DNA of 64,000 nucleotides from Hirundichthys speculiger (GCA_018398805.1 JAGFBZ010000182.1:1-64000), one strand, 5' to 3'. Positions 12,782 to 24,745 are shown, numbered from the stretch's first letter. Made by a program: numbers and translations. The notes: generated by a model from the letters alone, not told the origin.

Positions 12782-13925
12782 ATGTGGGAATTTGTCCAAC
12801 CAGTCCACATGTGTTTTGTGGACTTGGAGAAGGCATTTGACCGTGTCCCTCGGGGGTCCTGTGGGGGGTACTCCAGGAGTATGGGGTGCTGGGCCCGTTG
12901 TTACGGGCTGTCCAGTCCCTGTACAAATGGAGTGGGAGCTTGGTCCGCATTGCCAGTTGTAAGTCGGATTCGTTTTCAGTGAGAGTTGGACTCCGCCAGG
13001 GCTGCCCTTTGTCACCGATTCTGTTCATAACGTTTATGGACAGAATTTCTAGGCGCAGCCAAGTGAGCGGAAGGGTTCCGGTTCGGTGGTGTCGGGATCT
13101 CGTCTCTGCTGTTTGCAGATGACGTGGTCCTGTTGGCGCCATCGAGTGGGGATCTGCAGCTCTCGCTGGAGCGGTTCGCAGCCGAGAGTGTGAAGCGGCA
13201 GGGATGAGAACCAGCTCCTCCAAATCTGAGACTACGGTCCTCAGTCGGAAAAGGGTAGAATGCCTCCTCCGGGTCGGGAGTGAGTTTCTGCCTCAAGTGG
13301 AGGAGTTTAAGTATCTCGGGGTCTTGTTCACGAGTGATGGGAGAAAGGAGCGGGAGATCGACAGATGGATTGGTGCAGCGTCTGCTGTGGTGCAGGCTCT
13401 GTACCGGTCCGTTGTGGTGAAGAGAGAGCTGAGCCAAAAGGCAAGGCTCTCTGTTTACCGGTCAATCTTTGTTCCTATCCTCACCTATGGTCACGAACTG
13501 TGGGTAGTGACCAAAAGAATCAGATCGCAGATACAATCGGCGGAAATGAGTTTTCTCCGCAGGGTGGCTGGACTCTCCCTTAGAGAAAGGGTGAGAAGTT
13601 CGGTCATTCGGGAGAGACTCAGAGTAGAGCCGCTGCTCCTTCACATCGAGAGGAGCCAGTAGAGGTGGTTCGGGGATCTGGTTAGACGCCTCCCTGGAGA
13701 GGTGTTTCTGGCATATTCAACTGGGAGAAGACCATGGGACAGACTCAGGACCTGCTGGAGAGATTATATCTCTCAGCTGGCCTGGGAGCGCCTCGGGATT
13801 CTCCTAGAGGAGCTGGTGGAGGTGGCCGAGGGGAGGGAGGTCTGGGCCTCTCTGCTGAAGCTGCTGCCCCCGCGACCCGACTTCGGACCAAGTGGGAGCT
13901 AATGGATGGATGGATGGATGGATGG
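12782..13925 (+). mobile_element. Non-LTR retrotransposon 3' part (reverse transcriptase to tail), frameshifted
   Basis: In consecutive frames it encodes FVDLEKAFDRVPR (RT domain), GLRQGCPLSPILF, FADDVVLLAPSS (catalytic FADD) and EEFKYLGVLFTSDG, then a C-terminal region ending LLKLLPPRPDFGPSGS and a (GGAT)n tail at 13901-13924. Several frame changes and an in-frame TAG near 13660 show it is dead. The matching 5' endonuclease part of what looks like the same kind of LINE occurs at 23557 and 31385. The insertion lies in the last intron of copy A, antisense to the gene. Confidence 0.85.
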
Positions 13926-14163
13926 ATCCATCAATCTGTAACGTATCAGAGCAGATTGTGGAGGCGTTTATCTTTGCATAACCCCGACCTCCCACTCCCT
14001 AGACATGTTCTACCAGAGACACTGAGCCAAGCTTTCTTCTGATGCCCTCACTCATCTGCAGTTGCTTCCTCTTTTGTCTTTCAGTCTGTTGGACAATCAA
14101 TGTTCACCAACAGCTTGTCTCTAACAGCTGCTGTTAGAGACAAGAAAATGAACCTGCAACATT

Positions 14164-14863
14164 GGGTGCGTTTACATGGGAAGTTTAATTCCTCTTTAAT
14201 TCAGAATTAAAGTTAAAGCCGAATAAAAGTTACCATGTAAAAACTTAATTCCACATGAAAATGTCAATTCCGAATTAACTTAATTCTAAAGTAAGTGGCT
14301 GGTTTATTCCCATTTTAATTCCGCATTAAGTAATTCCGCGGTCATGTATACACTCATTCCTCTTTAAATGAATTCCCGTCTTTCTGCGCATGCTAGTTCT
14401 CTTGTCCGTCTGTCGCGATAACGCTTATATTCCGGCAGTAAACTGTGTTCAAGAGCAGAGACGATTTATTTAATAAATAGCTTGGAGGAACTGGAAATAA
14501 ATAAAAGAACAGATGGCAGGAAACATAAAAATTGTGAGCTTTTCAAAGCGGCCAGGTTAAATGAAGGAAGTTTCGCAGATAGAGACGCCACCCAGGTCAA
14601 AAATAAGTGAAATGTTGTTGCTAACCAGTTAGCTAAGTTTGTTTTCTTCCGGTAGATGTAAAGACGCCCCCCCCATCCAATCAGAACCCTTCCCAACCCC
14701 CAGACCTTAAGCGGAGTTGGATAAAGCCGAACTAACGTGTTTCCATGTAAACCTTAATTCGGAATTACTATTTCCATGTAAACTCGAAGGAAAATAGTTT
14801 AATTCGGAATTATTTAATTCTTAATTTTAATTCAGAATTAAAAAACATCATGTAACCGCAGCC
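14164..14863. mobile_element. AT-rich palindromic MITE in copy A last intron
   Basis: Ends are inverted: left GGGTGCGTTTACATGG, right (reversed) GGCTGCGGTTACATG. Both continue into TTTAATTC/GAATTAAA-rich arms with many internal inverted repeats. There is no coding. The arrangement is typical of a non-autonomous DNA transposon; the superfamily is not determined. Confidence 0.55.
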
Positions 14864-15639
14864 ACTGACAGCTTTGTAATTCTGCTCAGCTTTCTTTAGC
14901 ACAACAAAACCTCTGTCCGTGATCTCAAAGCACATTTAAAATGGATTTAAGAAAGATTATTAATTACCAAAACATATCTGAAGGAGTCACTTACCTTTCT
15001 CTTACACGAGGTTTTTGAATTAGAAAGGTCAACGCTGGCATAGGTCACATTATTCTCTGGATCATCCTAAAAGCAAAAAAAAAAAAAAAAGTAAAAAAAA
15101 AAATAAAAACAACACCTAAGTTAGCAGCAGAAATTACTCTTAAACCCCAAAACTCTGTTTAAGACCACAACTTTGTTGACTGAAAACCAGTGTTGTTGAA
15201 ATTAAGATTTTCGACACAAGAGGGAGCACTGACTCCTGATATTCCACCCAGACTGAGATACTGACAGACACTTAACTTTTTTATCAAAGCTAAAGTAATG
15301 GAAAACCAAGTTTGATCACTAACAAACAGCTTGTCAGAGTTGAATGGACTTTCTTAAAAAGTTCATCATATATATATGTGATCATACTCACATCGTGCTG
15401 CAGTCGCTGTTGAACACCTGAAAGAGAAGGTCACATTTCAGGAATCAGTTCATCATATCTTTATGCACTTATCATGTCAGTTATGTAAAACGTGTTGTTC
15501 TTAATAACACACATCTGTTCTGCAAATGTCCCGTCTCAAAAATGTTCTGAAAAATCCTCAGCTGGATGTCTGATGAGAATTAAAAGCAGAAACCATATTT
15601 GTCCAATCTTAGCATATTTCCGATGCCTCTGTCTTTAAA

Positions 15640-15835
15640 TCGAGAGCATAACAGAGTTTGAACCAGGGTCCCCGGGTCCAGAGGGTCCCCGGGTCCAGAG
15701 GGTCCCCGGGTCCAGAGGCTACAGTCCTGCTGGGACGGTCCCAGATCACCTGCAGTCCTTGACTGCGTGACACCCCCTCTCTCCCTGTCCGTCTCCACTG
15801 TGAATAAAAGCCACTAGTGCCATAAAATCTGAAAA
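15640..15835 (+). mobile_element. SINE-like 3' segment with a 17-bp tandem triplication
   Basis: Contains 'ggctacagtcctgctggga' and ends 'gtgaataaaagccactagtgccataaaatct'. The same ending occurs in copies B (24928-25045) and C (32488-32615) at the equivalent intron, so the insertion predates the duplication. At 15665-15717 a 17-bp unit (ggtccccgggtccagag) is repeated three times, only in A. Confidence 0.5.
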
Positions 15836-16823
15836 TAAAAGCTTATCTCTGATCTGTTTCAGCAGACCTTATAATGCTGAGAGAGCGTTTAACCTCAGAC
15901 TGTTGGCTGCAGCTCAGACTTTCTAGAATTATCAAGGCAGAGCCTTCAGCTTATCTAGAAACTTATCTCGACCATTTAAAATTGAGCTTCAAACTTTTCT
16001 TTTTGTCAGAATTTGACAGTTGGGGTTGAGTTGGTTGGTAATTCTGTTTTACATGTTGGTGTCTCAGTCAGTGAAGCATCTCTTGTTCAGTTCTGTAAAT
16101 ATGATGTGAAACCTTTGGTCCGCTCAGTTGTGTCTTGCGTTCAGTCATTACGTCTCATGGCTTCCGTACCTGCTGTATTCTTCTGATCCTCTGTCGCTTT
16201 GGCTCTGGTCCTGAATTTGATGAAAAAAGCAGTGATGACAGCCAGCAACACCAATGCTCCGACCGCTGATCCAATAATCACACTGTTGTTACTGGGAGGA
16301 GAGTCTGTGCAGTAGCAACACGCAAAGAACTTCTCTGAATGAATAATAAGTGATTTATTACCTTTTTTAATTTTCTTAATGTTTATATGGTATCTTACCT
16401 GGAACCTCCTGTGTGTCTTTAGCATCTATCTTCACATCGTCATCCTGAATAAACTGGCAGCTGAATCTGCTGCTGTCGCTCTGATGCGTCACAGTCAGAT
16501 AAGAAACACAGTTCATCTGTCTTTTTAACTCAAACCCAAACCTTCATCAAACAGTTCAGCTCCTGTCTCATCCACCCAGCGGATGCTGTTGTCTTTACAG
16601 GGACCCAAACTACTGTGTCTCAATAGAGAACACTCTAATGTGATGCTTTCATCCCTTCTTGGATCAGCATCTGGAGGAAATGGAGAGACTGAAGAAACAG
16701 AAGTGATCACTGTTGTTTCAGCTTGAAAAAAGTGAAAGTCTCTGAGAAACCTTATCTTTTTATTGCAGAAAAAGTTTGCAAATCTTCATACTTAAGTGAC
16801 ATTTACCTGACATTACCCTAACA

Positions 16824-17129
16824 CAGTGGTTCTCAAACTTTTTTAATCCTGCGTACCACCTGAGAAACTGTTCAGCTCTCTGAGTACCACCATGATGACC
16901 AATTTTAAAATATAGTCATATATGCCTTTTCACTTAGCTTTAAACACACAGGAGAGACGTTTATTCCTTATTGTGGTTGTTTACTGTTGCCTGAATTTCG
17001 CTTGAAACGTATTTATAATGCATTGTATGTTTCCGATTTAAAAAAAAAAAAAAAAGTGAAAATGTGGAAAGTCCTGGCGTTCCCCCGCATACCACCAGTG
17101 GTACGCGTACCACAGTTTGCGCACCGCTG
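16824..17129 (+). mobile_element. hAT-type MITE, perfect 8-bp target duplication, copy A only
   Basis: Termini CAGTGGTTCTCAAACTTT and TTTGCGCACCGCTG are flanked by CCCTAACA on both sides (16816-16823 and 17130-17137). Copies B and C have no insertion at the matching place in this intron, so it arrived after A split from them. Same family as 3826-4313. Confidence 0.85.
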
Positions 17130-18059
17130 CCCTAACATAAATTATGGTGGTTGAGAGATCCAAGTGTGAGGAATCCTGATGTTTTAGTAGCATCATCTTT
17201 TTTCTGGGTCAAAAACAGGTGAGATATTCATGTCACTGACAAATTCCCACAGGTTTTAGTAGCATTTCAGAGTGTAAATGAGGAAGTGTCACAACATTGA
17301 AATTAAACTACTCACTCATCAGAATATTCAGAAACACGAGCCATTTGTTGCTAGGATCTCCTTTTAGTCTCCAGCTGTAACGACCAACATCCTTAGCAGT
17401 GATGTTGTTGATGACCAGAGAGCAGTTACTGCTCAGACTCATCCTCTCAGCTCGAGCTGACGTCTCCACAATAGTTCCACTATCAACCAGATGTTCATCT
17501 TTAGCATTTACATTTTTGTTGTAAAACCAGTGAACACTGGAGCATTGATGAGATGGTGAGTCGGTGTAATAAGGCAAAGTAACATCTTCTCCTGGTCTGT
17601 GATAGAGGATGGTTCTTTTGTCGCTGATGCTTCCTGTAAACAAAAGAACACGCTGGTTTGTATGTATTTAGTCAGGTCACCTTCTCTAATGTGTGTCGTA
17701 TATTTCCTGTTATCAACGTTTCCGTGAACCATTGTGGCCAAACTTTGGTTTCCTGTTACAAAAATAACTGAACCTTCATCTAAAATTTACTTTTCTGTCC
17801 AAGTAGGAGTGAATTTAAGAATCTCTTTGTACTAAACTGACACCTACTGACCTTAATAAAGCATATTTAATATTACAAACCATCGCTAATTTTAGTAGTT
17901 CAATGAAATGTTTTTGAAATTGGTGTTTCTGATATCGCTACAGCATTTTCAAAGAGTGATAACATTTGAAAAACAGCTGATCTTTACCTTCAAACAGAAG
18001 CACAAGAACAATGAAGACCTCCAGTCGTGGTGTCATTGTGTCTCTGGTGAGTTATGGGC

Positions 18060-18130
18060 CGTTTCTCTGCTGCAGATCTGTATATGATGCTGTTATTTCC
18101 TCTTCCTGGGTGTCTCATTGGCTAAAACTG
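18060..18130 (-). promoter_or_regulatory. Conserved upstream module of copy A
   Basis: On the minus strand: AGCCAATGAG (CCAAT-type box), then AGGAAGAGGAAATAACA (ETS/PU.1-like GAGGAA), then CATATACAG, then CAGCAGAG just before the leader. The same order recurs at B (26993-27060), C (35020-35090), P1 (52355-52487) and P2 (58249-58378). Factor assignment is inference from motif shape. Confidence 0.55.
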
Positions 18131-18235
18131 TCTTGACAGAAACACCCACATGCGTCACATGTGCTTGTTTTACCCTCTTAGCAGGATGATGTCTTTGGTT
18201 TCTGAGAAAAAAGAAGTAATCTTTTTTTTTTTTTT

Positions 18236-18745
18236 TTCTTTGACATCCGTTCTGTCAGAGGTAGAAAAAGAGGAACTGCTGTATGTATTAGTGCACGGCC
18301 TTGCAACTATGGAGGTAAACTTAAGGAGAGCGCGCACCCAGCACATGCACCCCCCTGACTGTCGATGGTGCTGCTGTGGAGCAGGTGAGCAGCACCAGGT
18401 TCCTGGGTGTGCAGGTCCCTGAGGAGCTCTCCTGGAGCAACAACGCTGCATCACTGACCAGTAGAGGCACAGCAGCGCCTCTACTTCCCCCGCAAGCTCA
18501 GAAGAGCCAGAGCCCCTCCCTCCATCATGAGCACATGCCGTCGAGAACATCCTGTCCAGCAGCATCCTTCTGTGGTTCAGATGCTGCACCTCCACCTGCA
18601 GGAAGATGCTTCACTGCTGTGTATTGAACATGTACAGACTACAGAGCAGTTGAGAAGGTCATCGTTGTCCTTCTACCCTCCCTTCAGGAACTTTACAACA
18701 CCCGCCTCACCCTAAAGGCCCTCTGCATTGCAGGAGACCCCACCT
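18236..18745 (+). mobile_element. LINE ORF2 fragment upstream of copy A
   Basis: Encodes EQVSSTRFLGVQVPEELSW followed by a frame-broken region, resembling the post-RT part of a fish LINE (CR1/L2-like). Copies occur at the same relative place at 27175-27675 (B) and 35145-35545 (C), so it was carried by the segmental duplication. Confidence 0.6.
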
Positions 18746-19705
18746 ACCCTCCTCACAGTTACTTACATGTTGCATATTTTCTCTAACGCTTTGGTGGAGA
18801 CTGCTGTTTCCTCAACAGTCATCTGTTTATTCCCAGGCATCCGAACCAGTGACTCCAAGAAACTGAAAAGGGGGTTGGCTCTGTGATGAGGACTGAGACT
18901 GATGGAGACTGAGCTGGAGAACATGGCCCGTCATTGCCCAGACGACGCCTGGCATGGAGACTACTCGCTGCTGCTCCGGACTTGTCCCTGCGACGCTGGA
19001 CGCTGGACGCTCCAGTTTGTGCCCGGTTTGTGGTGATCTGCGGTCGGATGTCTACATACTGTCTGCAGGGGGCGGATCGGTCCTCTTGCGGCTGGTGGAG
19101 ACCTGCCGCCGCGGACATGGACGGTGTCGCTGGAGGCCGGTTCGGGAAAGCTAAGCTAAGCTAAGTTGTCCTGAACTGCTACCCGCGGCAACCACCACCA
19201 CTGGATCCGGGCTGCAGCGTCACTGAGCCGGGACGGGAGCCCCCGACGTAGCGGCGGCGGCATGCTGCCCCCGTCCAGCAGTCTACACGCCGGATGGGTC
19301 AGCTGACCTGGCAGGGGCCGTCTGGTGACCTGGTGGGGCCCAGCACCGCCGGGGGAGACGACAACGGCCTGGTCCGGTCCGCATGATGAACCGGGCTCTG
19401 GGACGGTCGGCTTCGTCGCTCACCGGGCTGAAGGAGCTCGGTCTTCCCAGAGGAGACGGTCTGGTTCATCGGTGTTTCCTCCTCTGACCTGGAGATTTCT
19501 CACTTGTCATCATTATGGAGATAAACTGGTTCTAACGGCTGTTATCTGTTTTAACGGCTGTTAACTGGAGTTAGCACTCGGACCACGGGACCAGGCATGA
19601 AAAGGAGCTCTGGACGCCGGCAGCTTCTCTAGTACACCAGACTGGTGTACTGAAACTTGAATTTCCCCCTTGGGGGATTAATAAAGTATTTTTGAATTGA
19701 ATTTG
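18746..19705 (+). repeat. GC-rich retroposon-like sequence ending in an A-rich LINE-type tail
   Basis: GC-rich stretch without a supported gene; short open frames lack domains. It closes with 'gaatttcccccttggggga ttaataaagtatttttgaattgaatt' (19662-19704), a typical fish LINE or retroposon 3' end. Only the last ~145 bases recur at 27690-27835. The A-B spacer therefore has about 0.8 kb that the B-C junction lacks. Confidence 0.45.
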
Positions 19706-20142
19706 AGACTGATGGAGACTGAGCTGGAGACCATGAAGCTGTGCAGAGAACAATGTTACACAAGCTGCTAAAATGGATAACTGCACGTCCTCTCCAGTGA
19801 TAATTATAAGAGTGTCCTGGGTCAGTCGGTTTGGTAGGTTGTTGAAATGCTGATGTTGAGCTTATCAACATCAAGCCTTGAAGACAAACTGACTTTGTTC
19901 CACTTCTGAAAAAAGTGGAACAGAAGGAAATGGAGAGAAAAATGGAGATGGAAGGAGTGAATAAACCATTAGTCATATATGCAGAAGTCTTTTCTGAAAC
20001 CACTGAGCGGGAATGTATTCAGTTCAACATGGAGGTTTGTTCATTTCAGTAAGGTACAGAGACGTCACTGTTCAGAACGATGATCAGGAAGACTGGTTTA
20101 AAACACTGCCACAGTCATGTTTCTAGTTTGATAACATAGTTC

Positions 20143-20148
20143 TTTATT
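20143..20148 (-). terminator. Polyadenylation signal of unit B
   Basis: AATAAA on the minus strand in the same context (ATCAAATAAAG) as the copy A signal at 11493-11498. No intact last coding exon precedes it in this unit. Confidence 0.45.
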
Positions 20149-20379
20149 TGATATACATTATATACACACCTGACAATTTCCCAACATTCTCTAAAGCAAC
20201 TTTAACCTTTTACAACTGAATATACTGCAATGCATTGAACGTGTACAGAGTATATGTGTATAGATATGAGATTAATGGATGAATCTAAGGGGTGACTCTG
20301 GCTTGACTGTCCGTGTTTTCTAAGAACATTTAAAAAAACGTTTAAATCATACAGTTGAAGAGCGTTGAACATGAGTCTG

Positions 20380-20465
20380 TAGCTGGTTGTCCTGATCTGA
20401 GCTAGCTAGCAAGCTAGCGAAAGTAACGTCATCAGCCGTTGATGTTGATGTTTGAGTTGCTGCAA
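20380..20465 (-). pseudogene. Relic of a type I V-domain exon (middle deleted), unit B
   Basis: Reading minus from an AG acceptor, the start (gcaactcaaacatcaacatc) aligns with the first bases of the gene 1 V exon, and the flanking intron also matches (aaaacataaacttagataaa against aaaacagaaacttagacaaa). After about 50 bases it jumps to 'tcagatcaggacaaccagct', which matches the end of the gene 1 V exon. Roughly 200 bases of domain core are missing. Equivalent relics lie at 28506-28593 and 35572-35663. Confidence 0.55.
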
Positions 20466-21778
20466 CTGGGAAAATGAGAAAAAAAAACATAAACTTAGAT
20501 AAAAGAACAGTTGTTTTCTTCATCTCACTTTTTTTTAAGATGTTTTAATACGTGCTGAAGAAGCTCAATGTCACACCAGTTCACATTTTGTGTCTTTGAT
20601 ACAAAAGAGGAACTGTTAGTTCATCAGCCAGAGAAACATTGAGTTCCTCTTTGCACCTCTTTTCATTTCTTTAAGAACTACGACGGAAGTTGTGTTTTTT
20701 TTCTTTTCATGAGAACAGAGCTTCAACAACAACAATTGAAACCCAAATTGTGAGAATAAAAATCCAGAAATTCAGATCTGTAACTGAGAGCACAATCATC
20801 TTTTTCTCCGTTACCTTTTTTCTTTTCTCACTATCAGTTCTAAAGTGAAGCATCTTCTAATACCATGAGTGTTTTCAAACTTTCGCAATTGCACTTTTTC
20901 TTTTCGTGGTTCCAGGTCAGGATCCTGTCAATCTACAGCAGGAAGGCGGGACATAGCTGAGATCTACTAGCTCATTGGCTGCTGAATCACTGAGCACTTT
21001 ACTTTACTTTGATGAAATTTTCCCATTGTGGGTCAAAGAAGGTTCGTTCTTCTTCCTCTGTGTAGATGTCAAAGCGCCAGACTTTTACTGTGTGCAGTGT
21101 TGCCAAATAACTGACTTTATCACTACATTTATCGAGTATTTAAAGCTCTCTTTTCCTGGTGTGATTTGGGACTTTTCCGAACTGTCAGCAGGAGCTGCCA
21201 CGAGTCCTTCCTCATCCAAAGGCACTGACAGGGAACTTGTTCCCCATCAGACAACCCTTCTCTCAGCAGAAAGCCCCTCCGAACTGCAGAAGCCCCTCCC
21301 ACTCACTTTAACTCCTGCTTTAAATCTAATTTTCATTTTTAACAGGGTTTCTATAGGCTGATACAGTTTGCTAATAAAATAGCAAAACCACATTTACTGG
21401 AGTCTCTTACCTTTATCTCAGGGGAAATATTTGAGTTAGAAACTCAGCAGGCAGTCTCACTGATCTCTGGATCATCCTGAAGACAAACATAAAATGTAGA
21501 TGTTGTGTTTTCAGAACTGTAATTCTGTGTGGCAGATCTATTTTAAACCAGAGCTTTATTTTTCTGTTAGAGTGAAAATCAACTGCCATGTTGAGCATCA
21601 ATATTCTTAGAATTCTTCTTTATGCAAAAATATAGGCAGTTAGCTAAGATGTTCATTACAATGTGCTATTTATGATTTTGTTAATAAAAAAAGAAATATA
21701 TGTTTAACCTTAAGATAGTGTCACTTGAAATGGAGCAACATTAATGTAGAAATCTTTGAGTGATCAATTAAGGACAAA

Positions 21779-22676
21779 GGGCCCAGATTTGCTAAAGCTG
21801 CTATTAAGGGATAGCAGGTAACGGGAGGAGCGTTCCCCCGCAAAGAACGCAATCTTCCACCTTGCTAAACCCGCTATCCCACCTGCGCTACCCGCTACAT
21901 TATACATAGGAGTGGTTAGGGCGTTCCACCTGTTAAACCAATCAGTGCATCAGCAGCCGTTGCCTTTAAGAGCAGGTTGCGCTACCCGCTAACCGCTATG
22001 GAGCGTCTTTTCATCCAGATCAGAGCAGCTCTCATGTGCAGCTCTTCTGGGACTCTGCTGTAGAGCTTCCTCCTCTTCCTTCCTTCCTTCCTTCCTTCCT
22101 TCCTTCCTTCCTTCCTTCCTTCCTTCCTTCCTTCCTTCCTTCCTTCCTTCCTTCCTTCCTCCTCCTCTGCACTGATATATACATATAAATATCTTTAAAC
22201 AGACAATTCCTATCAGCTACCTGAAAGTCCCAGATAGTTGGTGCGCTCCCAGTAAACATGCTCTGGTCGTCTATGGTTTAACTGGCGATCAAGCCGTTCA
22301 AGACGATCTCTGCTATTTTCTCAGGGGTTCAACTGAGGCCAAATCACGCTTTTTATACAAGAGTTAATTCGAGAGATGGAGCTGTTTGTGCACAGCCACA
22401 TGTGACCAGGTGGACGCACATTGATGCCATTTGGATGCGCTCTTGTACGAGCCAACATGCAGGTAGCGGGTGGTCAGACCCTAAACCCACAATCTTAAGA
22501 TAATGAGTTTGCGGAAAGGGCAAAAGACACACCCATTGCCACACCTACAAAGGGAGTAAGGGAGTTGGACTAATGGGTAGCGGCTTTAGCGAGCGGAAGA
22601 TTGCATTAGCGGTTTGCGGAGGTTCCTAAACCCACAATTTGAGGGTAGCGGTAAGGGGAAGTGTACGATCGGGGCC
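21779..22676. mobile_element. Harbinger-like MITE, unit B, with a TTCC expansion
   Basis: Begins GGGCCCAGATTTGCTAAAGC and ends GTGTACGATCGGGGCC (imperfect inverted ends), flanked by AAA on both sides, which would fit a 3-bp target duplication. Its body is packed with short inverted motifs around 'cccgctacc'. Copies are at 29902-30741 (C) and 53552-54606 (P1). A (TTCC)n array of about 84 bases near 22076-22159 is expanded only here. Confidence 0.55.
22072..22160. repeat. (TTCC)n microsatellite
   Basis: About 21 tandem TTCC units inside the MITE. The C and P1 copies of the element have only 'cttcctccctcctcctcc' here, so it expanded after the duplication. Confidence 0.95.
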
Positions 22677-23556
22677 AAAGTCTACCAATCATTCTTTATC
22701 AGTGAAGTGGACTCGGACCATGATACTGGCTGACTTCAATTAACATTAAGGTCACACTAACAGAAACCCAAGCATGATCTACAGAATACATTATTGATCA
22801 GATTTCGTTTTTTTCTAAGGTGCAGTTGGTTAAGATACCCGAAAGAATATTGTGAAGATGCTCACTTTGTGGTCCACTGGTGCTTGAACATCTGGAAGAA
22901 AAAGGTAACATTTCAGGAGTTAGTTGACAATATGACACATTTAAGGTCTTTATCCTGTAAAAAATGATGTTATTGATTACTCACTTCTGATCAGTGTATT
23001 CCGATATTACACCACATTCACAACATTCAGGTACAACATTGACATCACCTCTCAAGGTTTTGTTTCAGTGACTTGTTTCTGTTGTTGTGGTTTGAATTAG
23101 AACATGAAAGACAACACCACAGCTCTTCCATACCCCCACCACATCCACCAGTGTTTCCTGACACAGTGATATTCAAACTGTTTGAAATTTCTGTTGGTTG
23201 ATTTCAGTTATAAATTTAACTGAATCTACTTTGATCAATGAATTGTCAAAGTGAAACAGGAGTGCAAATACACCCCTTTTTATACTGTAAATGGATGCTG
23301 TTGGTTAGCACTGTATGAAATGATAAGAAGGTTAAACCACCACACCATGTTTTTTTACATTTAAATTTCTGCAAAGGAACAACAAGAACTGAAAACGTCA
23401 CCAACAGGCACAAGATGTGCAAGACCAGAGACGTGATAAACTACCTAGAACGTTTTTCATAAAACCGAGTGTAATATTAGTGAGTTGTCTGTTGGAGATT
23501 CTGTAAGACTGCCTTTAATGTCATTGTGCATTAAAAAAATATTTATAAAACAAAAT

Positions 23557-24745
23557 TTAGCATGGCCCGACCAGGTTCAGCCTGGTTACTTGGGATGGCC
23601 TCCCTGTAGGCTCACCACCTGCAGGGACGAACATTAGAGTCAGGTGCATTGTGCCTTGGGCAGCAGCAAAAGGCATGGTCCTTGGCGTGCCGACCCCCGG
23701 CTGAGTAAACTGGCTGCTGGGACATGGAACGTCACCTCTCTGGCGGGGAAGGAGCCTGAGCTTGTGCATGAAGTTGAGAGGTACCGGCTAGATATAGTCG
23801 GGCTCACCTCGATGCACAGCCTGGACTCTAGAACCAATCTTCTCAAGAGAGAGAGGCTGGACCTTGTTCTACTCTGGCGCTGCCCAGGGTGAGGGGTGAA
23901 GAGCTGGTGTGGGCTTGTTTATAGCCCCCCAGCTTGGAGCCTGTAAGTTGGGGTTTTCCCCAGTAGATAAGGGGAGCTTCTGCGCTTATGCGCCGAATGA
24001 CAGTTCAGAGTACCCAGCCTTCTTGGAGGCGAGGATGCTGGAAAGTGCCCGTAATGGAGACTCCTTTATCCTGCTGGGGGACTTCAACGCTCACATTGGC
24101 AATGACAGTGGTACCTGGAGGAGCGTGATTGGCAGGAACGGCCTCTCTGATCTGAACCAGAGTGGTGTTTAGTTGTTGGACTTCTGTGTTCGTCACAGTT
24201 TGCCCAGAACAAACACCATGTTCAAGCATAAGAGTGTCCATAAATGCACATGGCACCAGGACACTCTCGGCTGGAGATCGATGATCGACTTTATCGTCGC
24301 ATCATCAGATTTGCAGCTGTATGTGCTGGTAAAGAGAGGATGAGCGGTTAACTGATTACTACATGGTGTTGAGTTGGATAAGATGGCGAAGGAGAATACC
24401 GGTCAGACCTGGGAAGCCCAAACATGTAGTGAGGGTTTGCTGGGAACATCTGGCAGAGGAACCTGTCAGACAGATCTTCAACTCCGTCAGAGCTACATCC
24501 GCATCCCGAGGGAGGTTGGGAACATTGAGTCAGAATCGGCCATGTTCTGCACCTCCATTGTCGAAGCGGCTGACCGGAGCTGTGGCTGTACGGTCATTGG
24601 TGTCTGCCATGGTGGCAATCCTCAAACCTGGTGGTGGACACCTTGGGTAAGACAGGCCATCAGGCTGAAGGAGACCTATCAAGTTTGGTTAGCTTATGGG
24701 ACTCTGGTAGCAGCAGGCAGCTATCGACAAACCAAATGAGTTGTT
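23557..24745 (+). mobile_element. LINE 5' part: AP-endonuclease domain relic, unit B
   Basis: Encodes TWNVTSLAGKEPELVHEVE (start of an apurinic-type endonuclease domain), [43 protein letters not shown], then the frame-shifted SMIDFIV-like segment and WWTPWVRQAIRLKETY. Frameshifts and stops make it nonfunctional. A shorter version lies at the same intron position in copy C (31385-32200). Confidence 0.8.

Larger units (their letters stand above)
12144..18036 (-). pseudogene. Copy A: type II two-Ig-domain receptor with two ITIM-like motifs; 1-bp deletion in the second Ig exon
   Basis: Exons (minus): signal 17988-18036 (starts MTPRLEVFIVL), V-like domain 17316-17633, second Ig domain 16399-16688, transmembrane 16170-16304, 26-nt exon 15392-15417, tail 14995-15066, last exon 12144-12203. 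The V domain keeps the C-strand W and D-x-G-x-Y but reads LPYYTDS at the usual first cysteine and YSW at the usual second; its two cysteines are in HQC and SNC. The second domain has four cysteines. The membrane segment after NNSVIIGSAVG is uncharged. Tail motifs VTYASV and VTYSAV fit ITIMs, so inhibitory signalling is inferred. The second-domain exon is 290 nt rather than 291: one base is missing near 16540 (compare copy B), giving a stop a few codons later. Restored, about 316 residues would be encoded. A Tc1 relic, a LINE and a MITE sit in the 2.8-kb last intron. It could be functional if the deletion is a sequencing error. Confidence 0.75.

Noticed and set aside
12635..13437. Several long minus-strand frames opposite the LINE
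   Set aside because: They are shadows of the plus-strand reverse-transcriptase coding.
20975..21361. 128-residue plus-strand frame, duplicated at 29100-29486
   Set aside because: Conserved only because the segment was recently duplicated. It has no domain, is frame-disrupted in unit D, and lies antisense to the receptor units.
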